This document shows positions 8,151 through 18,703 of a DNA stretch of 64,000 bases, piece after piece. Source of the DNA: Pontimicrobium aquaticum (GTDB lineage Bacteria; Bacteroidota; Bacteroidia; Flavobacteriales; Flavobacteriaceae); contig NZ_SUPL01000005.1 in NCBI RefSeq assembly GCF_005047595.1, positions 243,262 through 307,261 of the forward strand. The letters are read 5' to 3'. Below the pieces are notes generated by a model. It worked only from the letters and a program-made list of their open reading frames with translations, ran no database searches and was not told the DNA's origin. The stretch's first letter is position 1; each line of letters begins with the position of its first letter. Both the position numbers and the translations under genes were made by a program.

Positions 8151-10343
8151 CTAAACATCTTCTCTTTTTCCTATTAAACTAAAATCGAGATGTTTTTTTA
8201 CTAAATCGGCTTGTTTTACTTTAACGATGACTTCATCACCTAATTGATACATATTTTTTGTGGCTTGACCAATTAATGCATATTCATCCTGATCAAATTG
8301 ATAGTAATCATCTTTTATGTCGCGTATTCTTACCATACCTTCACACTTATTCTCAATAATCTCCACATAAATTCCCCAATCTGTGACACCTGAAATTACA
8401 CCAATAAACTCCTGGTCTTGATGATCTTGCATGAACTTTATTTGCATGTATTTTATAGAATCTCTTTCTGCTTTAGTGGCAAGGTATTCCATATTAGAAG
8501 AATGCTGACATTTTTCTTCATACACCTCTTCACTTGCAGATTTTCCTTTATCTAAATAGTGTTGTAATAATCTATGAGCCATTACATCTGGATAACGACG
8601 AATTGGTGAGGTAAAGTGACTATAATAATCAAACGCTAGTCCATAATGACCAATATTATGTGTGGTGTATTCGGCTTTACTCATACTTCTAATAGCAAGT
8701 GTATCAACTAAGTTTTGTTCCTTTTTTCCATTCACTTCTTTTAATAAATTATTTAAAGAAGCTGTGGTAGATTTCCGGTCTTTAAAGTTTAGTTTATAAC
8801 CAAATCGTCCAACAATATTTTGTAAAGCAGCAAGTTTTTCATCATTTGGTTCGTCATGGACACGATAAATAAATGTTTTTTTAGGTGATTGTTTACCAAT
8901 AAATTCAGCTACTTTTTTATTAGCTAATAGCATGAATTCTTCAATAAGCTTGTTAGCATCTTTACTGGTTTTAAAAAATACCCCAACTGGGTTGTTGGTT
9001 TCATCTAAATTAAACTTCACCTCTACTTTATCAAACGAAATAGCACCAGCTCCCATACGTTTTTTTCGCATGATTTTTGCTAGTTCATCTAGTTTTAAAG
9101 TAGCATCTGCAATAGCTTGATTTGTTTTATACGCTTTACCAGTTAACGAAACTTCTTTAGGTATCTCATTGCTTTTAGATTCTATAATACTCTGTGCTTC
9201 TTCATAAGTAAAACGAGCATCACTATAGGTAACTGTACGACCAAACCATTGGTTTTTTATTTCTGCTTTATCATTTAATTCAAACACTGCAGAAAATGTA
9301 TATTTTTCTTCGTTAGGTCTTAATGAGCATGCGTTATTAGATAAAACTTCAGGAAGCATAGGTACTACTCTATCTACTAAATACACACTTGTAGCGCGTT
9401 CGTAAGCTTCATCATCTAGAATAGTGCCTTCTTTTACATAATGTGATACATCAGCAATATGAATGCCTATTTCGTAATTACCATTTTTAAGTACTTGAAA
9501 TGATAGGGCATCATCAAAATCTTTTGCATCTTTTGGATCAATAGTAAAGGTTAAAACGTCTCGCATATCGCGACGTTTTTTTATTTCATCAGGTTGAATA
9601 GAAGTATCTATTTTATTAGCATATTCTTCAACTTCGTGAGGAAATTCATAAGGTAACCCATACTCAGCTAAAATAGAATGTATTTCTGTATTATGTTCTC
9701 CAGGTTTACCAAGTACTTTAATCACTTTTCCAATCGGACAATCGGCTTTTGCTGGCCAATCTTCTAATTGAACCATTACTTTATCACCATCTTCAGCTTT
9801 AAAAGTTTTATTAAGAGGAACAAAAATATCTACATACATTTTATTACTATCTGCTATTACAAATGCATAGTTTTTATGCTTTTGAATAACACCAACATAC
9901 TCTGTTTTGTGTCTAGATATTATTTGCGTTATTTCTCCTTCAAGTTTTCCTTTTTTTCTTCGTTTATAAACATATAACTCAACTTCATCTCCATGAAGTG
10001 CTTTATTTACATTGTTTGAAGCGATGAAGATATCATCTTCAAAGTCTTCGCATATTACATAACCAGAACCTCGAGCAGAGGCATCAAAAATTCCAGTATG
10101 GTATTCAGATGTAACAATAGCTTTAAACTTACCTCTATCTACTTCTTCAATTTCTTGTTTAGCTTTTAAACGATGAAGAGTTTTAATAATTTGGTTTCTG
10201 CTACTAGCATCATTAACACCAAGTTTAGCAGCTATTTGTTTGTAATTAAACGTTTTATTTCTATCTACTTTTAATATGGTATGGATACTATCTGTAAGGT
10301 TGTGTATTTTTTTTATTTTTTTTTTACTTTTCTTTCTTGTCAT
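8151..10343 (-). CDS. rnr: Ribonuclease R
   Basis: Processive 3'-5' exoribonuclease of the RNB family that degrades structured RNA. At 730 aa it has an N-terminal winged helix (about 10-75), cold-shock domains, the RNB catalytic core with the acidic Mg-binding motif FTIDPKDAKDFDDALSF at about 268-284, and a C-terminal S1 domain (FIGVISGVTDWGIYVEI...). The N-terminus is lysine rich. It is followed by the GIN-domain gene in the same direction. A minus-strand gene lies upstream, separated by about 200 bp. Confidence 0.97.
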   Translation of the reverse strand: MTRKKSKKKIKKIHNLTDSIHTILKVDRNKTFNYKQIAAKLGVNDASSRNQIIKTLHRLKAKQEIEEVDRGKFKAIVTSEYHTGIFDASARGSGYVICEDFEDDIFIASNNVNKALHGDEVELYVYKRRKKGKLEGEITQIISRHKTEYVGVIQKHKNYAFVIADSNKMYVDIFVPLNKTFKAEDGDKVMVQLEDWPAKADCPIGKVIKVLGKPGEHNTEIHSILAEYGLPYEFPHEVEEYANKIDTSIQPDEIKKRRDMRDVLTFTIDPKDAKDFDDALSFQVLKNGNYEIGIHIADVSHYVKEGTILDDEAYERATSVYLVDRVVPMLPEVLSNNACSLRPNEEKYTFSAVFELNDKAEIKNQWFGRTVTYSDARFTYEEAQSIIESKSNEIPKEVSLTGKAYKTNQAIADATLKLDELAKIMRKKRMGAGAISFDKVEVKFNLDETNNPVGVFFKTSKDANKLIEEFMLLANKKVAEFIGKQSPKKTFIYRVHDEPNDEKLAALQNIVGRFGYKLNFKDRKSTTASLNNLLKEVNGKKEQNLVDTLAIRSMSKAEYTTHNIGHYGLAFDYYSHFTSPIRRYPDVMAHRLLQHYLDKGKSASEEVYEEKCQHSSNMEYLATKAERDSIKYMQIKFMQDHQDQEFIGVISGVTDWGIYVEIIENKCEGMVRIRDIKDDYYQFDQDEYALIGQATKNMYQLGDEVIVKVKQADLVKKHLDFSLIGKREDV

Positions 10344-10480
10344 TTATTTTGTTATCATATTCTATTCCTTGAAGTTAAGGAATCTATTAATTTTTAAACT
10401 TAATTTAAAGTGAAGAAGGTGTATTAAGTTTAGTGCAAAGCTAATACATTAAAATTTAATAGTGTTTAGTTAAGGTTAAA

Positions 10481-10516
10481 TAAATAAAAAAGACTTGCAA
10501 ATTAATACAAGTCTTT
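10481..10516 (-). terminator. Terminator of the T9SS repeat-protein gene
   Basis: Read on the minus strand, AAAGACTTG-tattaattt-CAAGTCTTT is followed by a T-rich run, 30 bp after the stop codon of the gene at 10545-11339. Confidence 0.75.
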
Positions 10517-10544
10517 ATATTTTTTAATGGCGTAATAAATATAA

Positions 10545-11339
10545 TTATTCGATAATTATTTTTTTTGATGCTTTTCCTTTATTTGTTATAATTTCTACAA
10601 AATAAATTCCTTTTGAAAATGATGATACTTTAATATTTTCTTTGTTATCTTCTTTAACTAACTGACCTAAATTATTATAAATATTAGCTTTTATTAATTC
10701 TATATTATCTTTTAAATGAATATTAAAATGAGTTTTTGCAGGATTAGGTTCTAAACTAAACTTAGATAATACATAATCATCTAAAGATAATAAAGCACTT
10801 AAATCATAAACTCTTACGTGACCTGATTCAGTTCCGTTTTCATTATTAAATAATGCACTTATCGCCACAACACTTCTATTAGAAGAAAGAGATATAAGCT
10901 CTCCAAAACCATCTCCTAGCGCTTCTCCATCAATATCACTCCCTATCTGTGTCCAAACTCCTCCTATGTTTTTATAAATACGTGCTTGACCAGAAGGGAT
11001 ATTATCTGGAGCTCCTATAGCAATAATACTTCCATCTGAAGATAAGCTTATACTATCTCCTGATGTATCACCTGGCGCTTCCCCATCTATATCACTCCCT
11101 ATCTGTGTCCAAACTCCTCCTATATTCTCGTAAACTCTTACATGACCAGAATCTGTTCCGTTTCCATCATTTCCATCTGCACTTATAGCAACAATACTTC
11201 CATCTGAAGATAAACTTACACTATATCCTGAAAAATCACCTGCAGTTTCTCCATCTATATCTGAACCTATTTGTGTTTGCCCTAATGTTATTAAAGGAAT
11301 AGAAAGAAAAATAATAAGTAATTGTTTTTTTATTTTTAA
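10545..11339 (-). CDS. T9SS-sorted repeat protein lacking a canonical start codon
   Basis: The frame is open from about 11390 down to 10545, but no ATG, GTG or TTG occurs before the sequence that clearly is the signal peptide (KIKKQLLIIFLSIPLITLGQ). Its expected start codon, at 11337-11339, is TTA. After the signal come three copies of a module of about 50 residues: QIGSDIDGEx.GD.SG.SxSLSSDGSIVAI followed by a GHVRVYENIGGVWT link. The protein ends with a T9SS type A sorting domain (SLEPNPAKTHF... GIYFVEII... KKIIIE). An ATG at 10868 lies inside the third module and would skip the signal peptide. Either an unusual start (ATA/ATT/TTA) is used or the gene has lost its start. Similar flavobacterial proteins are often much longer. 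Confidence 0.75.
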   Translation of the reverse strand, partial: LKIKKQLLIIFLSIPLITLGQTQIGSDIDGETAGDFSGYSVSLSSDGSIVAISADGNDGNGTDSGHVRVYENIGGVWTQIGSDIDGEAPGDTSGDSISLSSDGSIIAIGAPDNIPSGQARIYKNIGGVWTQIGSDIDGEALGDGFGELISLSSNRSVVAISALFNNENGTESGHVRVYDLSALLSLDDYVLSKFSLEPNPAKTHFNIHLKDNIELIKANIYNNLGQLVKEDNKENIKVSSFSKGIYFVEIITNKGKASKKIIIE

Positions 11340-11939
11340 TAATTTAAAATTTGTAGGAAATATACTAAAATTATTAAAACTATTTTCTTTAAAAAAAGGT
11401 TATCCACATTTAATATTATAATAACTATTTCTTTTTTAAAATTTAAAATAAAAATGATTATTATTATTGCTTGTTAATTACTAGTATAACTTTTTTACAT
11501 TTTGTTTTGATGTTACGTTATCATCTATTTATTTAATACTAATTAACAACTTATCTATACTATAATGCATTAATTTTAAATAGTATAAACTGTTTAATTA
11601 ACAATCTTTAATTATAGTTATAAACAGATGATAACTCATAAATTTTTCCTCTTTTTATGTTTGTAAAGCTATTTTGTTGGTTAATAAAAGTACAACTATT
11701 AACAACAACTAAATTTGGTTTTTGATGATAGAATATTAAGTAGAAAAATATTCCAATAAATAAAATTATAGTTATTAGAAGTAATGATGAGATATTAACA
11801 ATTAATTAAAAAGTAACTAACATCTTTAAAACACTTACTATTTATATTTTGTAATTTTATAACCAAGAAGATATACTTTTTAAAACGCATCTTTTTTAAA
11901 CAATAACTGTCTTAATAAATATCATATAAAAAATAACTA
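11340..11939. other. 600-bp AT-rich intergenic region
   Basis: No gene, tRNA or clear hairpin terminator was found. The composition is extremely AT rich, with many TTAA, TAATTA and A/T runs. It lies between the minus-strand T9SS gene and plus-strand rpiB, so it holds divergent regulatory DNA. One perfect DnaA-box sequence is present at 11400-11408. Confidence 0.7.
11400..11408 (+). other. Perfect DnaA-box sequence
   Basis: TTATCCACA matches the high-affinity DnaA-box consensus TTATNCACA exactly. The only other related sites nearby (for example TTATAAACA near 11622) are weak. A single box may be chance. Confidence 0.45.
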
Positions 11940-12377
11940 ATGAAAATATCTATTGGAAATGATCACGCTGGAACAGACTATAAATTTGCTATAGTTAAGT
12001 TATTAGAATCTAAAGGTATAGAGGTAACTAATCATGGAACAGATAGTAGTGATAGTGTAGATTACCCAGATTTTGTACATCCTGTTGCTAACGATGTAGT
12101 TAATAAATTGGCTGATTTTGGAATTCTAATTTGTGGTAGTGCTAATGGTGTAGCAATGACAGCTAATAAATATCAAGATATTAGAGCTGGCTTATGTTGG
12201 ACTAAAGAAATTGTTGAATTAACCAGACAACATAACAATGCTAATGTATTGTGTATTCCAGCAAGATACACTGCAATACCTCAAGCACTACAAATGGTTG
12301 ACACGTTTTTAAACACAAAGTTTGAAGGAGGAAGACACCAAAACCGCGTGAATAAAATTCCTGCAACATCATGTTAA
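11940..12377 (+). CDS. rpiB: RpiB/LacAB-family sugar-phosphate isomerase
   Basis: Probably ribose-5-phosphate isomerase B, interconverting ribose-5-P and ribulose-5-P. Length 145 aa, normal. The conserved N-terminus is ISIGNDHAGTDYK, followed by NHGTDSSDSVDYPDF, the catalytic-loop ILICGSANGVAMTANK with Cys, and HNNANVLCIPARY. The C-terminus (GGRHQNRVNKI) carries the family's phosphate-binding basic residues. It is followed 23 bp later by the CDF transporter gene. Confidence 0.94.
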   Translation: MKISIGNDHAGTDYKFAIVKLLESKGIEVTNHGTDSSDSVDYPDFVHPVANDVVNKLADFGILICGSANGVAMTANKYQDIRAGLCWTKEIVELTRQHNNANVLCIPARYTAIPQALQMVDTFLNTKFEGGRHQNRVNKIPATSC

Positions 12378-12400
12378 TACCATTCTAAAATTGGTAAAAA

Positions 12401-13318
<918 letters not shown>

Positions 13319-13320
13319 AA

Positions 13321-13340
13321 ATTCCTGCGTAGGCAGGAAT
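13321..13340. repeat. Palindromic dispersed repeat
   Basis: ATTCCTGC-gtag-GCAGGAAT is a perfect inverted repeat directly after the CDF gene. The same kind of ATTCCTGCxxxxGCAGGAAT palindrome is a widespread intergenic repeat in flavobacteria (from memory). No T run follows, so it is not a classic terminator. A TTTCGACTACG piece of another repeat type follows at about 13362. Confidence 0.6.
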
Positions 13341-13391
13341 CTGATAAATATTTAAAAAGCATTTCGACTACGCAAAGTGTTACAAAAATAT

Positions 13392-13838
13392 ATGTTAAAG
13401 ATAGAAACCAAAACCTTTCAAGAACTCACCACAAAAGAATTGTATGATTTACTTCAATTACGTAGTGAAATATTTGTGGTTGAGCAAGATTGTGTGTATC
13501 AAGATTTAGATGGAAAAGATGAAAAAGCACTTCATATTATTGGGAAAAAAGATAACAAGATAGTTGCTTATACACGTGTTTTTAAGCCAGGAGATTATTT
13601 TAAAGAAGCTAGTATTGGTAGGGTAGTGGTAAGTAAAGAAGAACGCCAACATCAATATGGATATAATATCATGGAAGCCTCAATAAAAGCTATAAAAAAT
13701 TATTTTAATGAAACCATTATAAAACTATCCGCTCAAACGTATTTAAAAAAATTCTACAATAATTTAGGATTTAAAGAAGTAGGAGAGGAGTACCTCGAAG
13801 ATGGCATACCTCATATTGCAATGATTAAGGAGAGATAA
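13392..13838 (+). CDS. ElaA-type GNAT acetyltransferase
   Basis: 148 aa. The pattern LYDLLQLRSEIFVVEQDCVYQDLDGKDEKALHI matches the ElaA subfamily. SIGRVVVSKEERQHQYGYNIM holds the acetyl-CoA-binding beta4-alpha3 region and FYNNLGFKEVGEEYLEDGIPHIAM the C-terminal signature. The substrate is unknown. The ATG at 13392 is preferred to the GTG at 13377, because the extra residues lie in repeat-derived DNA. Confidence 0.88.
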   Translation: MLKIETKTFQELTTKELYDLLQLRSEIFVVEQDCVYQDLDGKDEKALHIIGKKDNKIVAYTRVFKPGDYFKEASIGRVVVSKEERQHQYGYNIMEASIKAIKNYFNETIIKLSAQTYLKKFYNNLGFKEVGEEYLEDGIPHIAMIKER

Positions 13839-14681
13839 CTATTTATCGTCTTCGTTAATAATTCTGGTTACCAAAATTTCTACACGACGGTCATATTTTG
13901 GATCACCTCCTAATGGTTGCTTACGTCTCATACCTTCGTAGCGCATACGTTTTTTACTCACTCCTTTTCTAGACAAATAATAGTATATATAACGTGCTCT
14001 AGCCTCAGATAAGTTTCGTTTTTTAGTCTTTCTATCTACAGCATCTAAGGTGTTTTTTGTACAACATACATGACCTTGAATTGTAAAATAAATCTCATTA
14101 CGCTCTTTTAAGAGTGTCGCAATTTTTTCAAGCGTTTCCATAGATTCAGGTAATATTTCGCTATATCCTGTTTTAAATAAAATGTTATCTAAAACCACTT
14201 TATCACCTACTTTCAAGTCGCCTTTTAAAGCACTTTCCATGGTTTCTTCTTCTTTAATTACTTCTGGACGAGGTGGAATATATGCATAAGCTATTATTTC
14301 AACCTTTCTATTTAAGCCTCTAATTACATCTGCATCAACAGTATTTATAGTTTTTAAAAGCACCTCTCCTTTTCCATCTACATTACTAATTAAAGTATTG
14401 TCTATTTCGTGTTCCGAAAAAATAGATTTTATGGCATTTGCGCGTTGTTGAGATAATTGAAGATTGTAAGAGTCGCTACCAATATCATCACAAAAACCAT
14501 AAATAGCTATTTTATCGATATCTTGGTTTTGAATATCTTGAATAAAAAGAAGCAATCTATTATTTTCAATATCAGATACTTCGTATTTATCAGTATCAAA
14601 ATACACTTCGTGCTTTAACTCGGTTTGAGCAAACATAAAGTTTCCTAAAAAGAATAATATGTATAGAATTTTTGTATTCAT
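13839..14681 (-). CDS. OmpA-family protein with two tandem OmpA-like domains
   Basis: 280 aa with signal peptide (MNTKILYILFFLGNFMFAQ). The first OmpA-like domain spans about 25-130 (VYFDTDKYEVSD... YGFCDDIGSDSYNLQLSQQRANAIK), the second about 165-275 (ILFKTGYSEILPES... NLSEARARYIYYYLSRKGV... DRRVEILV). OmpA-C domains bind peptidoglycan and anchor the outer membrane. No beta-barrel precedes them, so the protein is probably periplasmic. It ends one base after the convergent acetyltransferase gene. Confidence 0.88.
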   Translation of the reverse strand: MNTKILYILFFLGNFMFAQTELKHEVYFDTDKYEVSDIENNRLLLFIQDIQNQDIDKIAIYGFCDDIGSDSYNLQLSQQRANAIKSIFSEHEIDNTLISNVDGKGEVLLKTINTVDADVIRGLNRKVEIIAYAYIPPRPEVIKEEETMESALKGDLKVGDKVVLDNILFKTGYSEILPESMETLEKIATLLKERNEIYFTIQGHVCCTKNTLDAVDRKTKKRNLSEARARYIYYYLSRKGVSKKRMRYEGMRRKQPLGGDPKYDRRVEILVTRIINEDDK

Positions 14682-14715
14682 AAATCTAAAAAACTCTAAT
14701 CAAATATAATAACTA

Positions 14716-16350
14716 CTAGTTTAAATAACTACTATATTTATTAGCATCGCTTAGTACTTCAACGGCTTTTTTAACTTCACTATTATGGGTTATATAGTAC
14801 TTATGAAGCCCTTCTCTATAAAAATAACGCTTAATGATTTCATTTTCCAATAAAGAGGATAATTGGCTTTTATTTTCGTCGATTGCTTTGTTTTTGTAAG
14901 TTTTCAGGGTCGAAATAAGCTTTAAATAATCGTTTTGAAGGGTTTTATCAATGTTTTCACTTTTAGCAACATCCATTAATTCAATTAGTTGATCTTCTGT
15001 TTTTGTTTTAAAATTAAAATTACTAGCCTCTAAATATGCTTTAAATTTTTTAAAGTCTGAATCTGATATTTTGAACGACATTAAATCATCAACAGTATTT
15101 TTATAGTAATAATCTGTAGCAAAATTAAAGATGTAATCACCATTAACAATAGCTTTTGTAATGGTAGATGGTTTAGCGTCTTCAATAATAATATCTGGTT
15201 GAATGCCGCCACCATCAAACACAGAGCGACCATTTTTGGTTTTAAATTCATTAAAATTTTCTTGTTTCACACGCACAGCGTTTCCTTCGCTATCTCTATT
15301 CCAGTAATCTAATGCTTGAATACAACGACCAGAAGGTGTATAATACCTCGAAATAGTTACTTTTATTTGTGTTCCATAAGTTAGTGGTTTAGGTCTTTGC
15401 ACTAAGCCCTTGCCAAAACTGCGCACACCAACTACCACAGCTCTATCTAGATCCTGTAAAGAACCAGAAACAATTTCACTAGCAGAAGCACTTCCTCCAT
15501 CAATTAAAACCACTAATGGAATTTCAGTATCAATAGGTTGATTTTGAGTGTAATATGTTTTATTATATTTTTCAACTTTAGATTTTGTGGTTACTACCAG
15601 TTGACCTTTATCAACAAATAAATTAACAATATTTACTGCCTCTAGAAGTAATCCACCAGGGTTTCCTCTTAAATCTAATATGATAGATTTAGCTCCATCA
15701 GTTTTAAGTTCTTTTAAGGCATTGGCTGTTTCTCTTGAAGCTGTTCTTGTAAATTTTGACAAAGCAATATAACCTGTATTGTCGTTTACCATGCTGTAAT
15801 AAGGCACAGCGCCAACTTCAACTTCTTGACGTGTTATAGTTGCAGTATTAGTTTTTCCTTGACGTAAAAAAGTAACATTAACTTTAGATCCTGGTGCACC
15901 ACGTAATAAATCACCAGCGTTTTCCTTAAAACTAGCAACCGTAATATCTTCTACTTTTATAATTTCATCACCAGCTTTTAAACCAGCTTTATCAGCAGGA
16001 TAGTCTTTGTATGGCTCTACAATTACCAATTTATCTTTTAATGTTTTTACACTAGCACCAATGCCTGTATAATCTCCTGTATTGTTAATACGAGAGGCTT
16101 CAACATCTTGTTCATTATAAAAAACCGTATATGGATCAAGCTCTTTAAGCATGCTTTTAATGGCAGTATCCATTAAATCAGCTGGATTAGTTTCATCAAC
16201 ATAATTCATATTTACCTCCTTAAACATGGTGGTAAATATTTCAATTTGCTTAGCAATTTCAAAAAAATTGCTTTTAAAAGCGGTTCCTGTTAAAAGTACA
16301 CTTAGAGCAATAACTGGTACTAGTATTTTCTTTTTGAGTAAGTTTTTCAT
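14716..16350 (-). CDS. S41 family C-terminal processing protease
   Basis: 544 aa CtpA-like protease. A single N-terminal hydrophobic signal or anchor (residues 8-26) leads to an N-terminal helical domain, a PDZ domain (about 85-170: GIGASVKTLKDKLVIVEPYKDYPADKAGL) and the catalytic core. Ser lies in GGSASASEIVSGSLQD and Lys in SFGKGLVQ. A C-terminal extension of about 150 aa follows. It cleaves periplasmic or envelope proteins at C-termini. It starts 4 bp after rnpA, an arrangement usual for Bacteroidota. Confidence 0.95.
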   Translation of the reverse strand: MKNLLKKKILVPVIALSVLLTGTAFKSNFFEIAKQIEIFTTMFKEVNMNYVDETNPADLMDTAIKSMLKELDPYTVFYNEQDVEASRINNTGDYTGIGASVKTLKDKLVIVEPYKDYPADKAGLKAGDEIIKVEDITVASFKENAGDLLRGAPGSKVNVTFLRQGKTNTATITRQEVEVGAVPYYSMVNDNTGYIALSKFTRTASRETANALKELKTDGAKSIILDLRGNPGGLLLEAVNIVNLFVDKGQLVVTTKSKVEKYNKTYYTQNQPIDTEIPLVVLIDGGSASASEIVSGSLQDLDRAVVVGVRSFGKGLVQRPKPLTYGTQIKVTISRYYTPSGRCIQALDYWNRDSEGNAVRVKQENFNEFKTKNGRSVFDGGGIQPDIIIEDAKPSTITKAIVNGDYIFNFATDYYYKNTVDDLMSFKISDSDFKKFKAYLEASNFNFKTKTEDQLIELMDVAKSENIDKTLQNDYLKLISTLKTYKNKAIDENKSQLSSLLENEIIKRYFYREGLHKYYITHNSEVKKAVEVLSDANKYSSYLN

Positions 16351-16354
16351 AACC

Positions 16355-16732
16355 TTATTTCTTACAGATATCTTTATGAAATTTGTCTAGTAACAATTTC
16401 ATTTTTATGTCTATTTGTTTAAATGTTGGTTTTTCATTTCCAATGTACAAAATCATAAACGCACAATGTGTTGAAAAGTTGTTAAAATATAAGGGTTTAT
16501 TTAACCTATAAGACTCTCTTAACAATCGTTTAATCTTATTTCTGTCAACAGCATTTTTAAAATGGCGCTTACTAACTGATACTCCAGCTTTTATTATAAC
16601 ATTATCTGTAAAAGTTGTTTTTAAATACACTAATCGTAAAGGATATACTGAAACAGAACACCCTTCTTTAAACATTTGCTCTATAAGCTTTTTACTTTTT
16701 AATCTTTCTTTTTTAGAATAAGTTGAATCCAT
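16355..16732 (-). CDS. rnpA: Ribonuclease P protein component
   Basis: About 125 aa. The basic protein subunit helps the RNase P RNA process tRNA 5' ends. The RNR signature is NAVDRNKIKRLLRESYR; FSVSKRHFKNAVDRN is represented by VSVSKRHFKNAVDRN. I chose the ATG at 16732 (MDSTYSKKERLKSKK); the upstream ATG at 16753 adds seven atypical residues. rpmH is not adjacent. It forms an operon with the S41 protease. Confidence 0.95.
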   Translation of the reverse strand: MDSTYSKKERLKSKKLIEQMFKEGCSVSVYPLRLVYLKTTFTDNVIIKAGVSVSKRHFKNAVDRNKIKRLLRESYRLNKPLYFNNFSTHCAFMILYIGNEKPTFKQIDIKMKLLLDKFHKDICKK

Positions 16733-16844
16733 AGCCACCATTAAAGGCGGCAAGATACAACACTCTTTTGTGGTATGATAAAAATCATGTTTTAAAATAC
16801 TAACTAATAGTAATTTAACAGAGCTAAAACTTTAAACTATTATT

Positions 16845-18695
16845 ATGGGAGAATTAAAGGTAACTAAGCTCACAAATAAAGAAGATAAAGCTAATTATAT
16901 CTTCCATTTGCTTAAAGATATTGAGGCACTCGATTATATGATAACCAATAATTTGGTTGAAAAAACTCCAATTAGAATAGGAGCAGAGCAAGAATTTTGT
17001 TTAATCGATAATGAGTTTATGCCAAACGGTAATGCAGTAGAGTTATTGGACATTATAGATGATGAGCATTTTACGACAGAAATTGGCAACTATAATTTAG
17101 AAATTAACCTTGACCCTATTGAATTAAAAGATAATTGTTTTTCGCAACTTCACAATCAACTTACCAAGCTTCTAGGAAAAGTAGATGAAATAGCTAATAA
17201 AAAGCATACTAAAATTTTACTAACAGGAATATTGCCCACGCTTATGCTTAAGCATATTGGTATAGAAAACATGACACCAATACAAAGGTATTTTGTGTTA
17301 AATGAAGCTATTAAAGAGTCTAGGAAACAAGATTTTAACATTCACATTAAAGGTGTAGATGAGGTTAATTTACTTCATGATACAGTCATGCTAGAAGGTT
17401 GTAATACAAGTTTTCAAATGCATTTACAAATTAATCCAGACAACTTTATAGATAGCTATAACTGGGCTCAAGCTATTTCTGGACCAATACTAAGTGTTTG
17501 TACAAATTCTCCGCTTTTATTTACAAAAGAACTTTGGAGCGAAACAAGAATTGCATTATTTACTCAAAGTGTAGATACTAGAGCTAATTCGTTTTTATTA
17601 AACGAAAAGCAATCAAGGGTAAGTTTTGGTAATGATTGGTCCACAGGAAGTGTTGCCGATATTTTTAGAGATAATGTATCAAGATTTAGAAGTTTGGTAA
17701 CCACTGAATTTGAAAAGGATAGTCTTGAAATGATAGAAAATGGAGATATTCCAAAACTTAAAGCACTTTCACTACACAATGGAACTGTTTACCGCTGGAA
17801 TAGACCTTGTTATGGTGTTGGAGACGAAAAACCACATTTGCGAATTGAGAATAGATATATTCCGTCTGGACCAACAATACTAGATGAAATAGCCAATATG
17901 GTGTTTTGGGTAGGAGTGATGATGGGAAAACCTAAAAAGTATGATAATATTCATGAAAAAATGAACTTTAAAGAGGTAAAAAGTAACTTCTTTAATGCTG
18001 CAAGGTATGGTATGAATACACAGTTTCATTGGGATGGTAAAATAATTCCAAGTCATCAATTAATTTTAGATGAGCTTATTCCAATGGCTTATAAAGGGCT
18101 TTATAAAATGAACGTTTCACCTAAAGACGCTGAGTATTATTTAAAGATTATTAAAAATAGACTTACTACAAACAACGGTTCACAATGGATGGTAAAAAGC
18201 TATAGAAATTTATTAAAAACAAAAAAACGTTTTGAAGCCATTCAAATTTTAACATCAAGTATTTATAGTAAGCAACAAAAGGGATATCCTATTTCTACAT
18301 GGAATGTAATTAAAGAAAACACAATCAACAAATTACCTTTTAATACGCTGGTCAAACATGTAATGAGTACCGATATTTTTTCGGTAGATGAAAACGATAG
18401 CTTAGATTTGGTAATTAATATTATGCAATGGAAAAAGTTCCATCATATGCCTGTGATTAATGATGAAAAACAATTGGTTGGACTACTATCTTGGACAGAT
18501 ATTGAATACTACAATAACAATCCACATAATATCGAAAACACAGTTAAATATTTAATGCAAAAAAACATTATATCTATTGATCAATTTTCAAGTACTACCG
18601 AAGCCAAAACACTAATGAAAAAGCACAATATTAATTGTCTTCCTGTTGTTAAAGAAAATAGATTAATAGGAATTGTAACCTCTAATGATATTTAA
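16845..18695 (+). CDS. GCS2-family glutamate-cysteine-ligase-like protein with CBS pair
   Basis: 616 aa. The N-terminal about 490 residues resemble the carboxylate-amine ligase/GCS2 fold (RIGAEQEFCLID, EINLDPIEL, TSFQMHLQI, GSVADIFRDNVSRF, PHLRIENRYIPSGPT). The C-terminal about 125 residues are two CBS domains (VKHVMSTDIFSVDENDSLD..., KYLMQKNIISIDQFS...), which usually sense adenine nucleotides. The natural substrate is not known. The next gene, an aspartoacylase-like deacylase, follows after 8 bp. The pair suggests making or breaking an acylated amino acid or small peptide under energy control, but that is inference. Confidence 0.85.
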   Translation: MGELKVTKLTNKEDKANYIFHLLKDIEALDYMITNNLVEKTPIRIGAEQEFCLIDNEFMPNGNAVELLDIIDDEHFTTEIGNYNLEINLDPIELKDNCFSQLHNQLTKLLGKVDEIANKKHTKILLTGILPTLMLKHIGIENMTPIQRYFVLNEAIKESRKQDFNIHIKGVDEVNLLHDTVMLEGCNTSFQMHLQINPDNFIDSYNWAQAISGPILSVCTNSPLLFTKELWSETRIALFTQSVDTRANSFLLNEKQSRVSFGNDWSTGSVADIFRDNVSRFRSLVTTEFEKDSLEMIENGDIPKLKALSLHNGTVYRWNRPCYGVGDEKPHLRIENRYIPSGPTILDEIANMVFWVGVMMGKPKKYDNIHEKMNFKEVKSNFFNAARYGMNTQFHWDGKIIPSHQLILDELIPMAYKGLYKMNVSPKDAEYYLKIIKNRLTTNNGSQWMVKSYRNLLKTKKRFEAIQILTSSIYSKQQKGYPISTWNVIKENTINKLPFNTLVKHVMSTDIFSVDENDSLDLVINIMQWKKFHHMPVINDEKQLVGLLSWTDIEYYNNNPHNIENTVKYLMQKNIISIDQFSSTTEAKTLMKKHNINCLPVVKENRLIGIVTSNDI

Positions 18696-18703
18696 AAACA
18701 TAA

